Source: Collimonas fungivorans
GTDB lineage: Bacteria; Pseudomonadota; Gammaproteobacteria; Burkholderiales; Burkholderiaceae_D
Direction of reading: 5' to 3'
Length of the DNA: 64,000 bases
NCBI RefSeq assembly: GCF_001584145.1
Contig: NZ_CP013232.1
Location: 992,001 to 1,056,000, forward strand
Position numbers and translations under genes: made by a program. Under the pieces are notes generated by a model. It was not told the DNA's origin. It saw nothing but the letters and a program-made list of their open reading frames with translations, and searched no databases. Positions within the stretch are counted from its first letter, which is position 1; each line of letters starts with the position of its first letter. Below are positions 15,799 to 24,682 of the stretch, one piece after another.

Positions 15799-17037
15799 TC
15801 AGAAGTACGCCTTTGCGCCCGGCTTGAGGATAGGTTTCAATGCGCGTATCGGCATGACCAACTGCGGTCCCAGGCAAACGCCCATGGCGTGGCCGATGCC
15901 GGAAACGACGAAGGAAATCTTGTCCGGTTCGTCAAACTCGAAATCCAGATATTGCGGCAGCACATCGGTGCAATCGATATCCGGATTCAATTTGCCGCGG
16001 TTCTTCTTTGACTCCACCTTCTCGCTGATGAAGTCCGCAAGAACAGGGGTAATGTCGGACCCGTCTTTATTCCGTATCCGGACTGGAAACAGGCGGTTGA
16101 AATCCAGGTAGCCGCCGCGAATCAGATCAAATGTAAACGGATCGTAATGGTTGTTCGGATGCGCTCCTCCGCAAAAAGTGCTTCCCGCTTCGACGATGCT
16201 CATCAGTTTTTCTGACAGATAGCGAACTTCTATTGTCTCCGAGTCATAGTCACCCAGGGTGCCGGAGGCAGGCCCGTCCGCGGTGTAGAGTGTTGCCTTG
16301 CACTCCAGCGCAGCCAGGCTCATTTGCCAATGGCGCTGCTCAAGGATCTGGTTGATGCTCGCCAGTACCTGGGGATCGGGATGGCGGGTCAGGCGCGGAT
16401 AGGCGAACTTGGTTCTCGGATCTGTCACCATTCTGTAGCCGACGTTTTTGCGAATGATTTCGGGCCCAGGCTGCAGCGGGATTTGCATTTTCAGGTAGTC
16501 ATAGGGAGCGTACTTGAGCGAGATGGCCGTGCCATACGCGATGTTGCTGCCTATGCCTGGCGCAATGGCCGCAGTAACGGCCTCCACGCCGACCGGCCTG
16601 ATGGCATCGGGGTCGTAGCGTCCGACCTGGTGCAATTCGAACGCCAGGCTCTTCTTTGTTTTGGCGTCACGCCAGGTGCCCAGGTAAGTATCGCCATCGA
16701 TTTTCCCTTGCCAGACACTGCGCGGTTTTTCCGTGGCTGGATCGATGAATATCGGCTGGTCACGGTTATCGTCGCCGGCCAGCAGCTCTCCATGTTCATA
16801 TCTGGGCAGCGCTTCCTTGAGCGATGCAAGGGGACCGTGCAGGGGAATATCGACGCCATGGCGCATGTAGAAATAGCGGCCGTCATAGCCATCGGCTACT
16901 TTCTCCAGCTCTAGCACGACTTCAGTATTTTTCCCCAGCGTTCCTTTGAAAACGATGCGTTCGCCAGCCAGCGCAGCGCCGGTGGTAGCACAGGACAATG
17001 TGCCGAACATGATCAGATATTGAAAGAAAGTTTTCAT
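15799..17037 (-). CDS. exported hypothetical protein, 412 aa
   Basis: A signal peptide covers about residues 1-25 (FFQYLIMFGTLSCATTGAALA), so the protein is probably periplasmic. The N-terminal part (30-140) is a beta-rich domain (VVLELEKVADGYDGRYFYMR). The C-terminal part contains SEKLMSIVEAGSTFCGGAHP and PFTFDLIRGGYLDFNRLFP, resembling the DUF3298/PdaC-type domain of exported proteins. Several cysteines may form disulphides. It is divergent from the tannase-family gene at 17171 (133 bp apart). Function unknown. Confidence 0.75.
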   Translation of the reverse strand: MKTFFQYLIMFGTLSCATTGAALAGERIVFKGTLGKNTEVVLELEKVADGYDGRYFYMRHGVDIPLHGPLASLKEALPRYEHGELLAGDDNRDQPIFIDPATEKPRSVWQGKIDGDTYLGTWRDAKTKKSLAFELHQVGRYDPDAIRPVGVEAVTAAIAPGIGSNIAYGTAISLKYAPYDYLKMQIPLQPGPEIIRKNVGYRMVTDPRTKFAYPRLTRHPDPQVLASINQILEQRHWQMSLAALECKATLYTADGPASGTLGDYDSETIEVRYLSEKLMSIVEAGSTFCGGAHPNNHYDPFTFDLIRGGYLDFNRLFPVRIRNKDGSDITPVLADFISEKVESKKNRGKLNPDIDCTDVLPQYLDFEFDEPDKISFVVSGIGHAMGVCLGPQLVMPIRALKPILKPGAKAYF

Positions 17038-17170
17038 TGTCGGGTTGGATAATTAGTAGGGCAAGGGAAAACATCTTGGGATCATGTCGAAAATTCTATC
17101 TTTAAATGGTACTGTTTCCCCGCTATCGAAAAAATAATTCGCAGCCAAAACACATGAAAGGAAAACATTC

Positions 17171-18859
17171 ATGATGGTTCAAGGAAAATTCCCGAGGATG
17201 TCCAATGTCCTTGGTTCGGCCCTGTTGGGGATGATGCTGCTGTCCGCCGGATGCGGCGGCAGTGGCGAGCTGCATCCCGGCGTCCCTGTCAGCTGCACCC
17301 AGCTGAACGGCATGGCCATATCTGCGCAGGCCATCGTCACCGACGCGCGCACTGTAGCGCCGGCCGGCAGCGGGGTGGCGGCGACCGGAGAGTATTGTTT
17401 GGTGAAGGGGGAAATCAACCCGGTCGATTCGGCCGCACCGAAAATCAAGTTCCAACTTGGCCTGCCTACGGCCTGGAACCACAAGGCGCTGATGTTCGGC
17501 GGCGGCGGTTATAACGGTACTGTGCCCGATGTCGGCGGCAACGTCCCCGCCGGCCCGCAAGACAAGGCCAGGCCGCTGGCGCGCGGCTACGCGACCTTCG
17601 GCAGCGATTCCGGACACCAGGCCAACCAGATGGGCAGCCGCGACGGCACATTCGGGCAGAACGACGAAGCCTTGCGGAATTTTGCCGGCGATGCGCTCAA
17701 GAAAACGCGCGATGCGGCGATGTACCTGATCCAGCGCTATTACGCCGGCGCGCCGCAAAAATCCTACTTCGCCGGCGGTTCGACCGGCGGCCGCGAAGCC
17801 TTGGCGGTGGCGCAGCGCTGGTCGCAGGATTGGGACGGCGTGATTGCGCTGTATCCGGCCTGGGCCGCGGCCAGCCTGGATCTGCAGTTCGGCCGCATCA
17901 CGCGCGCGTTTGCCATGCCGGGTGCCTATCTGAATCCGGCCAAACGCAAGACGCTGTACGACGCGGCAATGGCAAGCTGCGATGCGCTGGACGGCGTCAA
18001 GGACGGCTTGATCAGCAATATGGCGGCATGCAACAGCGGTTTTGATCCCGCCAGCGCGACACTGAACGGCGCACCGCTGCGCTGTGCCGGCGGTGCGGAT
18101 AGCGGCGACAGCTGCCTGTCCGATCCGCAGATCGCCGCGCTGAAAACCTACAGCACGCCGATCACGTTCAGCCACCCTCTCGGCAGCGGAGAAACGCAGT
18201 ATCCCGGCCTCAATGTATGGGGCGCCGATCTCGGCCTGGCCGGCGACTCGGTGGCGCAGAAAACCGTAAGGCTGCTGGCCATGGGCGACAGCCAGCCGGC
18301 GCAGCCGATGCCGACCGATGCGCCTTACTGGGCGACGTTCTGGGACCAGTGGGTGAAATATTTCATCACGCGCGATGCGGCGTTTGATTCCCTGTCGCTC
18401 GATCCGCAGAATGCCGGGCCATGGCAGGCGCGCATCGACCGGCTCACGGTCATGCAAGACATCAACAAGACGGATTTGTCGGCATTCAGGGCCAAGGGCG
18501 GGAAAATCCTGATGGCGCATGGCATGTCGGATGCGCTGGTCAGCACCCGTTCCAGCGAGGATTATTTCCGGCGCCTGCAATCGACCATGGGCGGCGCTGC
18601 GGTCGGCAGTTTTGTCCGTTATTACGAAATCCCCGGCTACGGCCATTCCTTATCGACGGTCTTCAATGCCGCATGGGATTCGCTGACGGCGCTGGAAAAC
18701 TGGGTGGAGCAGGGCAGTGCGCCGGTAGCGCAGATTGTCGCGGATACGGCAGGCATCCCGGGCCGCAGCCGTCCCCTTTGCGAGTTTCCCGCGTGGCCCA
18801 GATACAAGGGCGCGGGCGATATCAACCTGGCGGCGAGTTTCAGCTGCGCTACGCAATAG
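17171..18859 (+). CDS. tannase/feruloyl esterase-family lipoprotein, 562 aa
   Basis: Serine esterase of the tannase family, which releases phenolic acids from plant esters. A lipobox LSAGC (Cys28) suggests attachment to the outer membrane or exposure outside the cytoplasm. The nucleophile is Ser204 in FAGGSTGGREA; Asp454 (GMSDALVS) and His492 (GYGHS) complete the triad. Several paired cysteines fit the family's disulphide pattern. GAAAGGA precedes the start. Substrate among gallate, ferulate or other esters is undetermined. A REP-like element follows the gene. Confidence 0.9.
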   Translation: MMVQGKFPRMSNVLGSALLGMMLLSAGCGGSGELHPGVPVSCTQLNGMAISAQAIVTDARTVAPAGSGVAATGEYCLVKGEINPVDSAAPKIKFQLGLPTAWNHKALMFGGGGYNGTVPDVGGNVPAGPQDKARPLARGYATFGSDSGHQANQMGSRDGTFGQNDEALRNFAGDALKKTRDAAMYLIQRYYAGAPQKSYFAGGSTGGREALAVAQRWSQDWDGVIALYPAWAAASLDLQFGRITRAFAMPGAYLNPAKRKTLYDAAMASCDALDGVKDGLISNMAACNSGFDPASATLNGAPLRCAGGADSGDSCLSDPQIAALKTYSTPITFSHPLGSGETQYPGLNVWGADLGLAGDSVAQKTVRLLAMGDSQPAQPMPTDAPYWATFWDQWVKYFITRDAAFDSLSLDPQNAGPWQARIDRLTVMQDINKTDLSAFRAKGGKILMAHGMSDALVSTRSSEDYFRRLQSTMGGAAVGSFVRYYEIPGYGHSLSTVFNAAWDSLTALENWVEQGSAPVAQIVADTAGIPGRSRPLCEFPAWPRYKGAGDINLAASFSCATQ

Positions 18860-18889
18860 AGGCCTGGCAGGACAGTAATTGCGGGAGAT

Positions 18890-18974
18890 CGTAGGGTGGG
18901 CACCTGTGCCCACGCGGAACGTCGATCATTCGAGGAGTGGATTTGGCGTGGGCAGAAAACCTGCCCACCCTACG
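18890..18974. repeat. REP-like double inverted repeat
   Basis: CGTAGGGTGGGCA at 18890-18902 pairs with TGCCCACCCTACG at 18962-18974, and inside it TGCCCACGC (18907-18915) pairs with GCGTGGGCA (18946-18954). Elements of this GTAGGGTGGGCA type are dispersed intergenic repeats in many proteobacteria. It is the only such copy I see here. Confidence 0.8.
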
Positions 18975-19052
18975 TCGTACGGTAAGGACCAAAATTGAAT
19001 GGCTTTACCACCAGGACAGGCCATTTTAGCCACACAAATAAGGCTAATTTCA

Positions 19053-19092
19053 GTTGTCGTCTAAATGGCAACGAAATTATGGAGACGACAAC
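19053..19092. repeat. 10-bp perfect inverted repeat upstream of the alpha/beta hydrolase gene
   Basis: GTTGTCGTCT (19053-19062) and AGACGACAAC (19083-19092) flank 20 bases. It has no T-tail, so a terminator is unlikely. It lies about 80 bp before the hydrolase start and could be an operator or an RNA hairpin. The rest of 18975-19169 shows no gene. Confidence 0.5.
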
Positions 19093-19169
19093 AAATCCGA
19101 GGAATACAATAAAGCCAAGGGGAGGATGCGGCCAGCCTAGGGTAGGGTCCCGTGTGGCCGCATTGGCTT

Positions 19170-20033
19170 ATGAGAAGCATCAAATACAAGAAAATGACCG
19201 GGATGGGCGGCATCGTCGCCCTCGGGTGGCTGATTTTCACCACCGCGGTCGCCGTCAGCCAGCGCAAGCTGATTTTCAAGCCGGTGCGCACCAAGGAAGT
19301 CGAACATCCCCATAGCATCGGACACCGCTCCCGCCTTGTCGTTTTACGCAGCACCGACGGCACCCGGCTTTCTGGATGGCTGCTGACGCCGCGTGTGCCC
19401 GGCCCCCATCCCGCCGTGGTGTATTTCGGCGGCCGCTCGGAGGAAGTGTCTTGGGTGGCGCGCGATGCCTGGCGCATGTTCCCGAATATGACAGTGCTTG
19501 CCATTAACTACCGCGGCTACGGCGATTCGGAGGGCGTTCCGGGCGAGCTGAAAATGATAGAAGACGCACAGATGCTGTTCGACTGGTTTGCCGAGCACCG
19601 CCATATCGACGCCGGACAAATCGCCGTGGTCGGGCGCAGCCTGGGTTCGGGCGTGGCGGTACAGATAGCCGTCAGCCGGCCGGTGGCTGCGGTGGTGCTG
19701 ATTACTCCCTACGACTCGCTGCTGGCCCTGGCCAAGCGCCGCTTCCCGGCGGTGCCGGGTTTTGTCCTCAGGCATCGCTTCGATTCAGTCAAGCATGCGC
19801 CTTTGCTGTCGGCGCCGACGTTCATCGTTCGCGCCGCATCCGACGACGTGGTGCCGGCTTCGCATACCGACCTGCTGGTGGCCAAACTGACCAAGGCACC
19901 GCAGGACGAAACCATTCCTGGTTCCGACCATCACAACATTCCCTACCTTGATGCAACCCAGGAGCGGATTGCCGGCTTTCTTACCGCGAAATTCAGCGGG
20001 GCCGTCCACCTTCCGAGCGCCGGTGAATTGTAA
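19170..20033 (+). CDS. membrane-anchored alpha/beta hydrolase, 287 aa
   Basis: Predicted serine hydrolase of the BEM46/ABHD13-like group. One N-terminal membrane helix (about residues 12-29, GGIVALGWLIFTTAVAV) anchors it, with the catalytic domain probably in the periplasm. The nucleophile is Ser157 in GRSLGSG, the acid is Asp225 or Asp226 (ASDDVV), and the His is 254 or 255 (SDHHN). FGGRSEEVSW supplies the oxyanion loop. The ATG at 19170 is preferred over a GTG at 19152; neither has a strong ribosome binding site. Substrate unknown. Confidence 0.85.
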   Translation: MRSIKYKKMTGMGGIVALGWLIFTTAVAVSQRKLIFKPVRTKEVEHPHSIGHRSRLVVLRSTDGTRLSGWLLTPRVPGPHPAVVYFGGRSEEVSWVARDAWRMFPNMTVLAINYRGYGDSEGVPGELKMIEDAQMLFDWFAEHRHIDAGQIAVVGRSLGSGVAVQIAVSRPVAAVVLITPYDSLLALAKRRFPAVPGFVLRHRFDSVKHAPLLSAPTFIVRAASDDVVPASHTDLLVAKLTKAPQDETIPGSDHHNIPYLDATQERIAGFLTAKFSGAVHLPSAGEL

Positions 20034-20226
20034 GCGGCGCCTGTTTTTTTGCGGAGCGCGCAGCCGATTCCGCTAACCGCATGTGCCGGCAGGCACAAGC
20101 TGCCTTGCTGCTGCAGATTTCTTTCATGGATGTACAGGCGGTGGCTTTTTGGCCAGCCGTCTGGACACCACGCATGATATGCTGGACCAAAAGCTTTTCA
20201 AACCAACTAAAACCGCCGAGGACACC

Positions 20227-20706
20227 GTGAATACACCTGTTCAGAAGTCGTTAGATGCTGTCGTGTTCGAATCCGTTTCCGAGCTTCACCCTAACGCAAG
20301 TTTGAGCAGCTTTGCCGGTTCAATTCCCGGCCAGTGGGTTATGCGAAGCAATGGAAGCAAACCCTATGTTTACTACACATGTTCAGATCTCATCGGAGAC
20401 GTGATTTTCAGCGGCCCTGCGGATTGGATCATAATCGGTACCTGCACGATGCAAACCCATGGCTGGCCCGCACATCCCGGCATTGCGTTTTACCTCGAAT
20501 ATCGCAAGGCCAGCGACAATCTGACATGGTCATTCAATTCGGGAACACAGAACTATCAAAATGTTTCTGCGCCAGAAAGCCCGGTTGGCGTCATCTCTGA
20601 TTTTGCCAGCGGAAAAATCATCGTCCGTGTGAGTAAGGAAGTACCGCATGGCGTGTTCATACTGCAGCCAAACAGCTTTGTGCTTGCGACAGCCCCGCGG
20701 CCATAG
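20227..20706 (+). CDS. hypothetical protein, 159 aa
   Basis: Unrecognised. The start is taken as GTG 20227 because GAGG lies five bases upstream; an ATG at 20179 would add 16 residues. The protein is beta-rich, with many aromatic residues (YVYYTCSDLIGDVIFSG, DWIIIGTC) and no membrane segment. A bidirectional terminator follows 30 bp downstream. No neighbour suggests a role. Confidence 0.6.
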   Translation: MNTPVQKSLDAVVFESVSELHPNASLSSFAGSIPGQWVMRSNGSKPYVYYTCSDLIGDVIFSGPADWIIIGTCTMQTHGWPAHPGIAFYLEYRKASDNLTWSFNSGTQNYQNVSAPESPVGVISDFASGKIIVRVSKEVPHGVFILQPNSFVLATAPRP

Positions 20707-20729
20707 CCGCATTCAAACACGATACAAAT

Positions 20730-20759
20730 AAAAAGGTCCGCAGCAATGCGGACCTTTTT
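20730..20759. terminator. bidirectional rho-independent terminator
   Basis: Five A, GGTCCGC, loop AGCAAT, GCGGACC, five T. It serves the gene ending at 20706 and probably the convergent gene ending at 20823. Confidence 0.9.
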
Positions 20760-20822
20760 CGTTACACCCAACGGCTCCTGTTTCGAGCCGGAAAACTAAT
20801 TATCTTGCACTAGCTATTCTGT

Positions 20823-22040
20823 TTATTGGACTTTCTTGGTACGCGCAATCGATCCGCTGCTCGCATCTTCCCGGTAGGCATAAGCCACCTTGCCATTGCG
20901 GATTTCACCCATGACGATCATGTTGAGAGCGATCGCTTCATGGTCGGTCGCCGAGAACGGTTTGAAGTAACGCGAGACGACGGTTGACGTGGTGTGCACC
21001 TGCAGGTTCTCGAGGGCGTCCTTGACCTTGGCGCCTTCTACCGTGTTGGCCTGGAATATCGCCAGCGTGATCAGGCGCAGCGCATCGTAGGTCTGGGCGG
21101 CGGCCACGGCGGACGGGATGCGGTTGGTCTTGTTGACGTTGCGATAGGTCAGCGAGAACTGGTTGCTGACTGAACTCAATTCGTTTTCGATGAAAGTCAC
21201 CGAGCTGCGCACGCCTTCCGCGCTCTGGCCGGCCTTGTCGATGAAGGTCTGCTGCGACATGCCCCATGGGCCGACGATCGGCAGCCGCAGTTTTAGCTTG
21301 TCTGCGCTCTTCACCACCATCGCGCCTTCGGGAGCCAGGCAATACATCACGATGGCCTGGGCGCCGTTGTCCCTGGCATGCTGCAGCTGTGCCGTCATGT
21401 CCTGGTCGCCGACCTTGAAACCTTCCACCAGCACCGGCTTGATCTTGCGCCGATCCAGTTCCGCCAGCATGCTTTGCTTGCCGAACTGGCCGTAAGGGCT
21501 CTCGTCGTGCAGCACGGCGATCTTGTCGATCTTGCGGCGGTCGATGACGTCGTTGAGGATCACGATAGGCTGCAGCGCGTCGCTGGCCGAAGTGCGGAAA
21601 ATGTAGCTGACCGGGTAGGCCGGCGGCATGAAGGATTTGGTGATGGTAGCGCCTGTAGCTCCCGTGACGATCAGCGGGATCTTGGCTTCCTGGAACAGTT
21701 TCGCCGCAGGCAGGGCGACGCCGGTATTGCCGAAGCCGACCACGGCGACCACGCCTTCTTTCTCGATCATTTCCTTGGCCATGGCGGCGCCGACATCCGG
21801 CTTGGCGCGGTCGTCGCGTTCGACCAGTTCGATCTTGCGGCCGAGCACGCCGCCGACCTGGTTGATGTCAGCCAGGAACACCCTGGCGCCGCCTATCATG
21901 CTTTGCCCCATGTCTTCCGAAGGGCCGGTGATCGGGCCGATGACGCCGATCTTGATGGGCGGTAGTTCGGCTAGTGCGCTTGCGCTGAATCCTGCTGCTG
22001 CCAGACAAAAAATGAAGCCATACGTGCTGCGTTTTTGCAT
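20823..22040 (-). CDS. branched-chain amino-acid-type ABC transporter substrate-binding protein
   Basis: Periplasmic binding protein of the LivJ/Peripla_BP_6 class, which binds amino acids or other small carboxylates for an ABC importer. A signal peptide ends at ASALAE. IKIGVIGPITGPSEDMGQSM is the first ligand-binding loop, and VAVVGFGNTGVALPAA and VIGPWGMSQ-like segments fit the fold. The start at 22040 is chosen because AGGAG is spaced six bases from that ATG; an ATG six bases earlier directly abuts it. No permease or ATPase genes are adjacent, so it is an orphan that must use components encoded elsewhere or act as a sensor. Confidence 0.88.
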   Translation of the reverse strand: MQKRSTYGFIFCLAAAGFSASALAELPPIKIGVIGPITGPSEDMGQSMIGGARVFLADINQVGGVLGRKIELVERDDRAKPDVGAAMAKEMIEKEGVVAVVGFGNTGVALPAAKLFQEAKIPLIVTGATGATITKSFMPPAYPVSYIFRTSASDALQPIVILNDVIDRRKIDKIAVLHDESPYGQFGKQSMLAELDRRKIKPVLVEGFKVGDQDMTAQLQHARDNGAQAIVMYCLAPEGAMVVKSADKLKLRLPIVGPWGMSQQTFIDKAGQSAEGVRSSVTFIENELSSVSNQFSLTYRNVNKTNRIPSAVAAAQTYDALRLITLAIFQANTVEGAKVKDALENLQVHTTSTVVSRYFKPFSATDHEAIALNMIVMGEIRNGKVAYAYREDASSGSIARTKKVQ

Positions 22041-22208
22041 CGCCATCTCCTAGATTTAATTGCCGTTTTTAATTGCGGTTTTAGTTTCTTTTGGGAAATA
22101 TACAGCAGAGCGACGAAAAACGAGGGGTTTTCAAACCTTCCAATCAAAATATAAGGTTGTCGTTTTAAACTGACTGGACCGCTGCTCCGGATAAAAGAGC
22201 GGCGCGCA

Positions 22209-22826
22209 TCAGCTTGCGTCAGGCAGCATGCGCCTGATTGCATCGCCGCAAGCGGCCTTGACCAGGACGCAGACTGCTTCCGCCGACCTGCCGGAGGCGA
22301 GCAGGCGAAACATGGCGAAGCCGGTGAGGCCGAAGATGAGGTCGGCAGTGTCGCACTGCTGCGCGGCCGTGGCACGGCCTTCGGCCAGGCGGCCAACCAG
22401 TGCGCCGATGATCTGGCGGCCGCGTCCCAGTCTTTCGCCCAATGCCTGGGCAATTTCCGGATCGACCAGCATGGCGTCCTGCAGCCGGCCTATGGCGGGA
22501 TCGCTGCTCCAGAACTCGCAGAAGATTTCCGCCAGCAGATCCAGGCCGAGCCGCGGATCAGGCGCGGCCCAGGCCTCGCCGAGGCGCATGATGCGGCCCC
22601 TGCGCGCTATATCGTCGAACACTGCCTCAAGCAGGCCCTGGCGCGAGCCGAACTGGTTGTACACCGTCAGCCGTGTAACGCCCGCTGCTTTGGCCACCGC
22701 CTCCAGCGAAAAAGCGGTAATGCTGTGTTCCTCGCGCAGCAGCTGGGTGGCCGCCTCGACGACGCGGCTGCGCTTCTCGGCCGCGGCGTCCGCCCTCACC
22801 GAACTGACATAACTACGTTTAGGCAT
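22209..22826 (-). CDS. TetR-family transcriptional regulator, 205 aa
   Basis: N-terminal helix-turn-helix (about residues 18-64: AFSLEAVAKAAGVTRLTVYNQFGS) followed by a ligand-binding helical domain (TetR_C type). AAGGGG precedes the ATG. It is divergent from a four-helix membrane protein at 22891, and a perfect palindrome in the spacer is the probable operator, so it likely represses itself and that gene. The inducer is unknown. Confidence 0.9.
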   Translation of the reverse strand: MPKRSYVSSVRADAAAEKRSRVVEAATQLLREEHSITAFSLEAVAKAAGVTRLTVYNQFGSRQGLLEAVFDDIARRGRIMRLGEAWAAPDPRLGLDLLAEIFCEFWSSDPAIGRLQDAMLVDPEIAQALGERLGRGRQIIGALVGRLAEGRATAAQQCDTADLIFGLTGFAMFRLLASGRSAEAVCVLVKAACGDAIRRMLPDAS

Positions 22827-22849
22827 TGCACCCCTTTTTATTTGAATAT

Positions 22850-22863
22850 ACTATGAGTATAGT
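22850..22863. promoter_or_regulatory. palindromic operator for the divergent TetR gene
   Basis: ACTAT, spacer GAGT, ATAGT is a perfect inverted repeat 24 bp from the TetR start and 28 bp from the membrane protein start. It overlaps an AT-rich region suitable for both promoters. Confidence 0.6.
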
Positions 22864-22890
22864 TAATTTGAATCTCACCGGGAGTCCATC

Positions 22891-23298
22891 ATGCAGCATG
22901 TCATTATGTTAGCAACATCCCTTCATGTCCTCGCCACTGTTTTCTGGGCGGGATCGACCATGGCCATGGCCGCTACCGGCGGCGTCGGCAAATCGCTGTT
23001 CGTGCGCCAGCTGGTTGCCGGGCTGGTAGCCCTGCTGACTGGCGTCTTTCTCTGGCACACCTTGCATGCAGGCGAACCTGGTCCCGGCGAGCGGATCCTG
23101 GCGCTTGGCGCCGGCTGTGCATTGCTGGCGCTCGCGTTGCAGGGACTGCTCGCCGGGCCGGCGGTCTGGAAGCTCAGCAAGGGGGCCAGCGCCGAGGGCG
23201 GCGTGCGTACCCGCGTCCTGGTGGGGTATCGCGCTGCGGCGCTGCTGCTGGCGGTGGCGGCCATCGCCATGGGGGCGTTCCGCTACGCCGGGTCTTAG
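22891..23298 (+). CDS. four-helix integral membrane protein, 135 aa
   Basis: Four predicted membrane helices at about 5-28, 40-58, 69-88 and 110-131 with short loops. The first helix (HVLATVFWAGSTMAMA) contains His and Trp as in CopD/DUF2269-like proteins, which would suggest haem or metal association, but that is only a resemblance. GGGAG is spaced six bases before the ATG. It is expressed divergently from a TetR regulator with a shared operator. Function unknown. Confidence 0.75.
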   Translation: MQHVIMLATSLHVLATVFWAGSTMAMAATGGVGKSLFVRQLVAGLVALLTGVFLWHTLHAGEPGPGERILALGAGCALLALALQGLLAGPAVWKLSKGASAEGGVRTRVLVGYRAAALLLAVAAIAMGAFRYAGS

Positions 23299-23326
23299 GA
23301 TTTTCAACGGCTTGATCCGCTGGATA

Positions 23327-23947
23327 TCAGGCGGATGATGCGCCATTCAGGTAGCCGGCCACCGCCAGCATGACGCGCCGTTCCAGCGCAGCCGCATCGA
23401 GTTCTCCGCGTTCGCCGGCGGCATCGACCATGCCGTGCACGATCGCCAGCAGGTCGTAGGCTGCCAGCTCCCTGTCGGCCAGCCGCGGCGCGTCGGACAA
23501 TTGCAGGGCGCCTGTCAGCTGCGCATGGATGGTATCGGCTACGCGTTGATCGCGGTCGCCTAGCGGCAACCGTTTTTCTTCGAAATCGATGAGCCTGGCC
23601 AGCACCGGCCGCCGCATCTGATGCGCAACCGAGGCCCGCACCATGTCCAGGATGCGGCCGTGCGAGGTTTGCCCTTGTCCGGCGCGCTCCACATCCGCCA
23701 GCAGTTGCGCCGTCTCGCGTTCGATCAAAGCAACGGTCAAGGCATCGCGGTTTGGAAAGTATTGGTAGAGAGAGCCGACGCTGACGCCGGCGCGTTCCGC
23801 GATGGCGTTGGTAGTGCAGGCCGCGAGCCCCTGCGTCTCGAGAATGCGAGCCGCCGCTTCGAGAACGGCTTCAACAGTGTGGGCTGAACGCGCCTGGACC
23901 GGTAATTTGCGGGGTTTCAGGCGCTGCGTGGCGGGCGATTTCGGCAT
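23327..23947 (-). CDS. TetR-family transcriptional regulator, 206 aa
   Basis: A basic N-terminal arm (RLKPRKLPVQARS) precedes a TetR helix-turn-helix (about 24-70: TTNAIAERAGVSVGSLYQYFPN) and a C-terminal ligand-binding domain of the TetR_C type found in many proteobacterial repressors. It is convergent with the membrane protein at 22891, 28 bp from it. No clear ribosome binding site or operator was found. Its target is not evident; the 735-bp gene-poor region upstream is one candidate. Confidence 0.85.
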   Translation of the reverse strand: MPKSPATQRLKPRKLPVQARSAHTVEAVLEAAARILETQGLAACTTNAIAERAGVSVGSLYQYFPNRDALTVALIERETAQLLADVERAGQGQTSHGRILDMVRASVAHQMRRPVLARLIDFEEKRLPLGDRDQRVADTIHAQLTGALQLSDAPRLADRELAAYDLLAIVHGMVDAAGERGELDAAALERRVMLAVAGYLNGASSA

Positions 23948-24682
23948 GAGAGGAGCGCGAGCTTTTAATGTGAATGATAGCTCGTATTATGGACTTGTTC
24001 GAGAAACGCAGCGACTTGTCTTTCACTCTCAACGGCACGCCGATAAGCGATTTAAGCGGTACGCCAATATCGGTAGCCGGGTAGTGCAGACGATAATCAA
24101 TTACCTCGCATATTCCTTCTGATCCGTTGAGCTGGTGCGGCAGGAAAGCATCGGCGGAGAAGCCGGTATTGGGGGCAAATTTCACTCGGAGGATGCGACG
24201 CTCTTGGCTGAACTGCTGCAGCGAATCGGCAATGTTTATGAGCAGAGAGGACACGACCAAGCTCCTAGGGAGAAATATTTTGATCTTGGATATGGGCAGG
24301 GTGTTATTGGCAAAATACCCGTTATTTACCAAAAGACAATTTTTCAGAATGCTGTGGCATTTTCGGGAAAAGCTTATCGGCAAGTGTGGCAAAATTCCCA
24401 AAAAGATAGATTTATTTCTACATAGAAATAATTGTAATTCTGACTGGTGATACAATTGTTTGCAATCTTGCATGCTTATATGGTTGTAAGATTGCTGTAC
24501 GGAATGCGTTCACGGGTCTTTTCTCATGCCGCCGTTCGTAGCGCGAGGACGTCTCAGGGCCCGTCGCGTTGTGTCGTTTTTCTACAGACACTCTCAGCTT
24601 GACGAACTTTCAGTTTCAATCCGCTTGCTTGCGGAATAACCAGCGTTAACCAAGTTTTACTTAATTCATAAGGGGTATCACC
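23948..24682. other. 735-bp AT-rich gap upstream of hcp, no convincing gene
   Basis: Open frames here lack ribosome binding sites and protein-like composition. An 8-bp inverted repeat GCAATCTT/AAGATTGC lies at 24462-24495, and a short hairpin TCCGC/GCGGA at 24620-24635 lies in the probable hcp leader. Long AT-rich leaders upstream of type VI genes often carry silencer or activator sites. I found no sigma-54 consensus. Confidence 0.5.

Noticed and set aside
17123..18646. 507-residue minus-strand open frame opposite the tannase-family gene
   Set aside because: Low-complexity Arg/Ala/Gly composition without domains; the plus strand encodes a complete tannase-family protein.
24127..24450. 107-residue plus-strand frame (and a 200-residue frame opposite) in the gap before hcp
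   Set aside because: No ribosome binding site, no domain and atypical composition; treated as non-coding.
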